Positions 4,833 through 5,862 of a DNA stretch of 5,862 nt are shown one piece after another (within the stretch, counting starts at the first letter, position 1; each line of letters begins with the position of its first letter). The notes under the pieces are model-generated. The model searched no databases and had not been told where the DNA came from. It saw only the letters and a program-made list of their open reading frames with translations. The position numbers were made by a program, and so were the translations under genes. The stretch comes from Pseudorhodobacter antarcticus (GTDB lineage Bacteria; Pseudomonadota; Alphaproteobacteria; Rhodobacterales; Rhodobacteraceae). The stretch spans positions 1-5,862 of the forward strand of contig CAMAWZ010000161.1 of the NCBI GenBank assembly GCA_945861995.1, written 5' to 3'.

Positions 4833-5862
4833 CTTTCTGCTGCGCCCGAAGGCTATGACGCGGCGCTGGTTTTGGCAGAACTTGGGCGCGGAAAACCTGT
4901 TATCCATATCGCCCGCGATGATCGGCGTTTGGCGGCGATGCGCGCGGCCTTGGCGGCGCATGACCCTTCCGTTTTGGTGCTGGATTTGCCCGCGTGGGAT
5001 TGCCTGCCTTATGACCGTGTCTCGCCCAGCCCAGCGGTGATGTCGCATCGCATGTCCACGCGGGCGGCGCTGGCGGCAGGGCTGCCTGCGGCGTTCGTTT
5101 TGCTGACAACCTTGAACGCGGCCACGCAATTGATCCCCACGCGCGCGGTGCTGCGCGGGTCGTCTTTTGTGGCATCGGTTGGCAATCGCGTGGACGTGGG
5201 TCAGTTAAAGGGCTTTTTGGTGAATATGGGGTTTTCGCCCGTCTCGACTGTGGCCGAAGTGGGCGAATATGCCATTCGCGGCGGGATTATCGATATTTTT
5301 CCGCCTGGTGGCGGCGGGCCTGTTCGCCTAGATTTCTTTGGCGATGTGCTGGACGGCGCGCGCAGGATTGACCCGATCACGCAGCGCACGACAGAAAAGC
5401 TGTCCGCCATCGAATTTGCACCGATGTCCGAGGTGATTTTAGACGCAGAAAGCATTTCGCGGTTTCGGCAAAACTACCGCGTCGAATTTGGCGCGGGCGG
5501 CAGCGATGACCCGTTGTACGAAGCGGTCTCGGCAGGGCGCAAACATGCGGGGATGGAGCATTGGCTGCCATTTTTCCATGAAAAGTTGGACACGATATTT
5601 GACTTTTTACCAGATGCGTCGGTTATGCTGGATGATGGGGCGACCGCGCAGCGCCTGTCGCGCGCCGAAGGGATCGCAGATCAATATGATGCGCGTCTAG
5701 AGGCGATGACCGCCAAATCTAGGATGGACACAGTTTACAAGCCTTGCGCGCCAAATCTGCTGTATTTGGATGATGCGGCGTGGGACGCGGCAATTTCGCA
5801 GCATCGGCACGTGCAATTTGCCGCTTTGCCGCAATCAACGGGCCCTAATGTTTTGGACGCAG
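4809..5862 (+). CDS. mfd: Transcription-repair coupling factor Mfd, N-terminal part (cut by window edge)
   Basis: Mfd removes RNA polymerase stalled at DNA lesions and recruits UvrA for nucleotide excision repair. The 351 codons seen are about the first third of a protein that is usually about 1,150 residues, and they cover most or all of the N-terminal UvrB-like module (D1a-D2-D1b), which contacts UvrA. Recognisable family blocks are L-P-A-W-D-C-L-P-Y-D-R at 60-70, S-H-R-M-S-T-R-A-A-L at 79-88, and G-E-Y-A-I-R-G-G-I-I-D-I-F-P-P-G at 152-167. They continue with P-V-R-L-D-F-F-G-D at 171-179 and M-E-H-W-L-P-F-F at 249-256. The RNA-polymerase-interacting, translocase and C-terminal domains lie beyond the window. 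The ATG at 4809 follows the upstream stop by 4 nt. Its ribosome site (TTTAGG, 7 nt away) is weak and partly inside the hairpin, so translational coupling is likely. No LexA-type site was found upstream. Confidence 0.96.
   Translation, partial: MQKYDQITLSAAPEGYDAALVLAELGRGKPVIHIARDDRRLAAMRAALAAHDPSVLVLDLPAWDCLPYDRVSPSPAVMSHRMSTRAALAAGLPAAFVLLTTLNAATQLIPTRAVLRGSSFVASVGNRVDVGQLKGFLVNMGFSPVSTVAEVGEYAIRGGIIDIFPPGGGGPVRLDFFGDVLDGARRIDPITQRTTEKLSAIEFAPMSEVILDAESISRFRQNYRVEFGAGGSDDPLYEAVSAGRKHAGMEHWLPFFHEKLDTIFDFLPDASVMLDDGATAQRLSRAEGIADQYDARLEAMTAKSRMDTVYKPCAPNLLYLDDAAWDAAISQHRHVQFAALPQSTGPNVLDA

Noticed and set aside
1..5862. Mobile element, CRISPR array, toxin-antitoxin or defence system
   Set aside because: No transposase or integrase, no repeat-spacer pattern and no small paired genes are seen. 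All sizeable coding regions are accounted for by six genes.

Overview
The window reads as an ordinary chromosomal segment of an alphaproteobacterium, most likely a member of the Rhodobacterales. The reasons are the fairly GC-rich codon use, a HemB with the metal-ligand pattern of alphaproteobacterial enzymes, a typical alphaproteobacterial Mfd N-terminus, and a small four-helix membrane protein of a type I recall mainly from that order. The assignment is inference from sequence style; no rRNA or other marker gene is present.

Layout, left to right. (1) Positions 1-1541, minus strand: a penicillin-acylase-family Ntn hydrolase whose C-terminus lies beyond the left edge. (2) A 90-bp divergent intergenic region. 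(3) 1632-2498, plus strand: a beta-hydroxyacid dehydrogenase of the 3-hydroxyisobutyrate/tartronate-semialdehyde reductase superfamily. (4) 2501-3085, minus strand: a lipoprotein with a SYLF (Ysc84-type) domain, meeting gene 3 tail to tail with only 2 bp between stop codons. (5) 3199-4200, minus strand: hemB, porphobilinogen synthase. (6) An 88-bp divergent intergenic region. (7) 4289-4804, plus strand: a four-helix inner-membrane protein of unknown function. (8) 4809-5862, plus strand: the first 351 codons of mfd, the transcription-repair coupling factor, cut by the right edge.

The genes do not form one pathway. hemB serves tetrapyrrole synthesis and mfd serves DNA repair. The dehydrogenase, the acylase and the SYLF lipoprotein look like independent metabolic or envelope functions. 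The one clear operon is the membrane protein plus mfd, 4 bp apart. Their junction holds the most striking unexplained structure here: a perfect 11-bp inverted repeat with an 11-nt loop. It carries the upstream stop codon and most of the mfd start codon in its left arm, which suggests translational coupling or a regulatory site. Just upstream, the last ~40 codons of the membrane protein are abruptly AT-rich and use rare codons.

I see no mobile element, CRISPR array, tRNA, rRNA, phage or defence system. The window is mostly ordinary core genome, and the findings are modest except for the hairpin at the mfd start.
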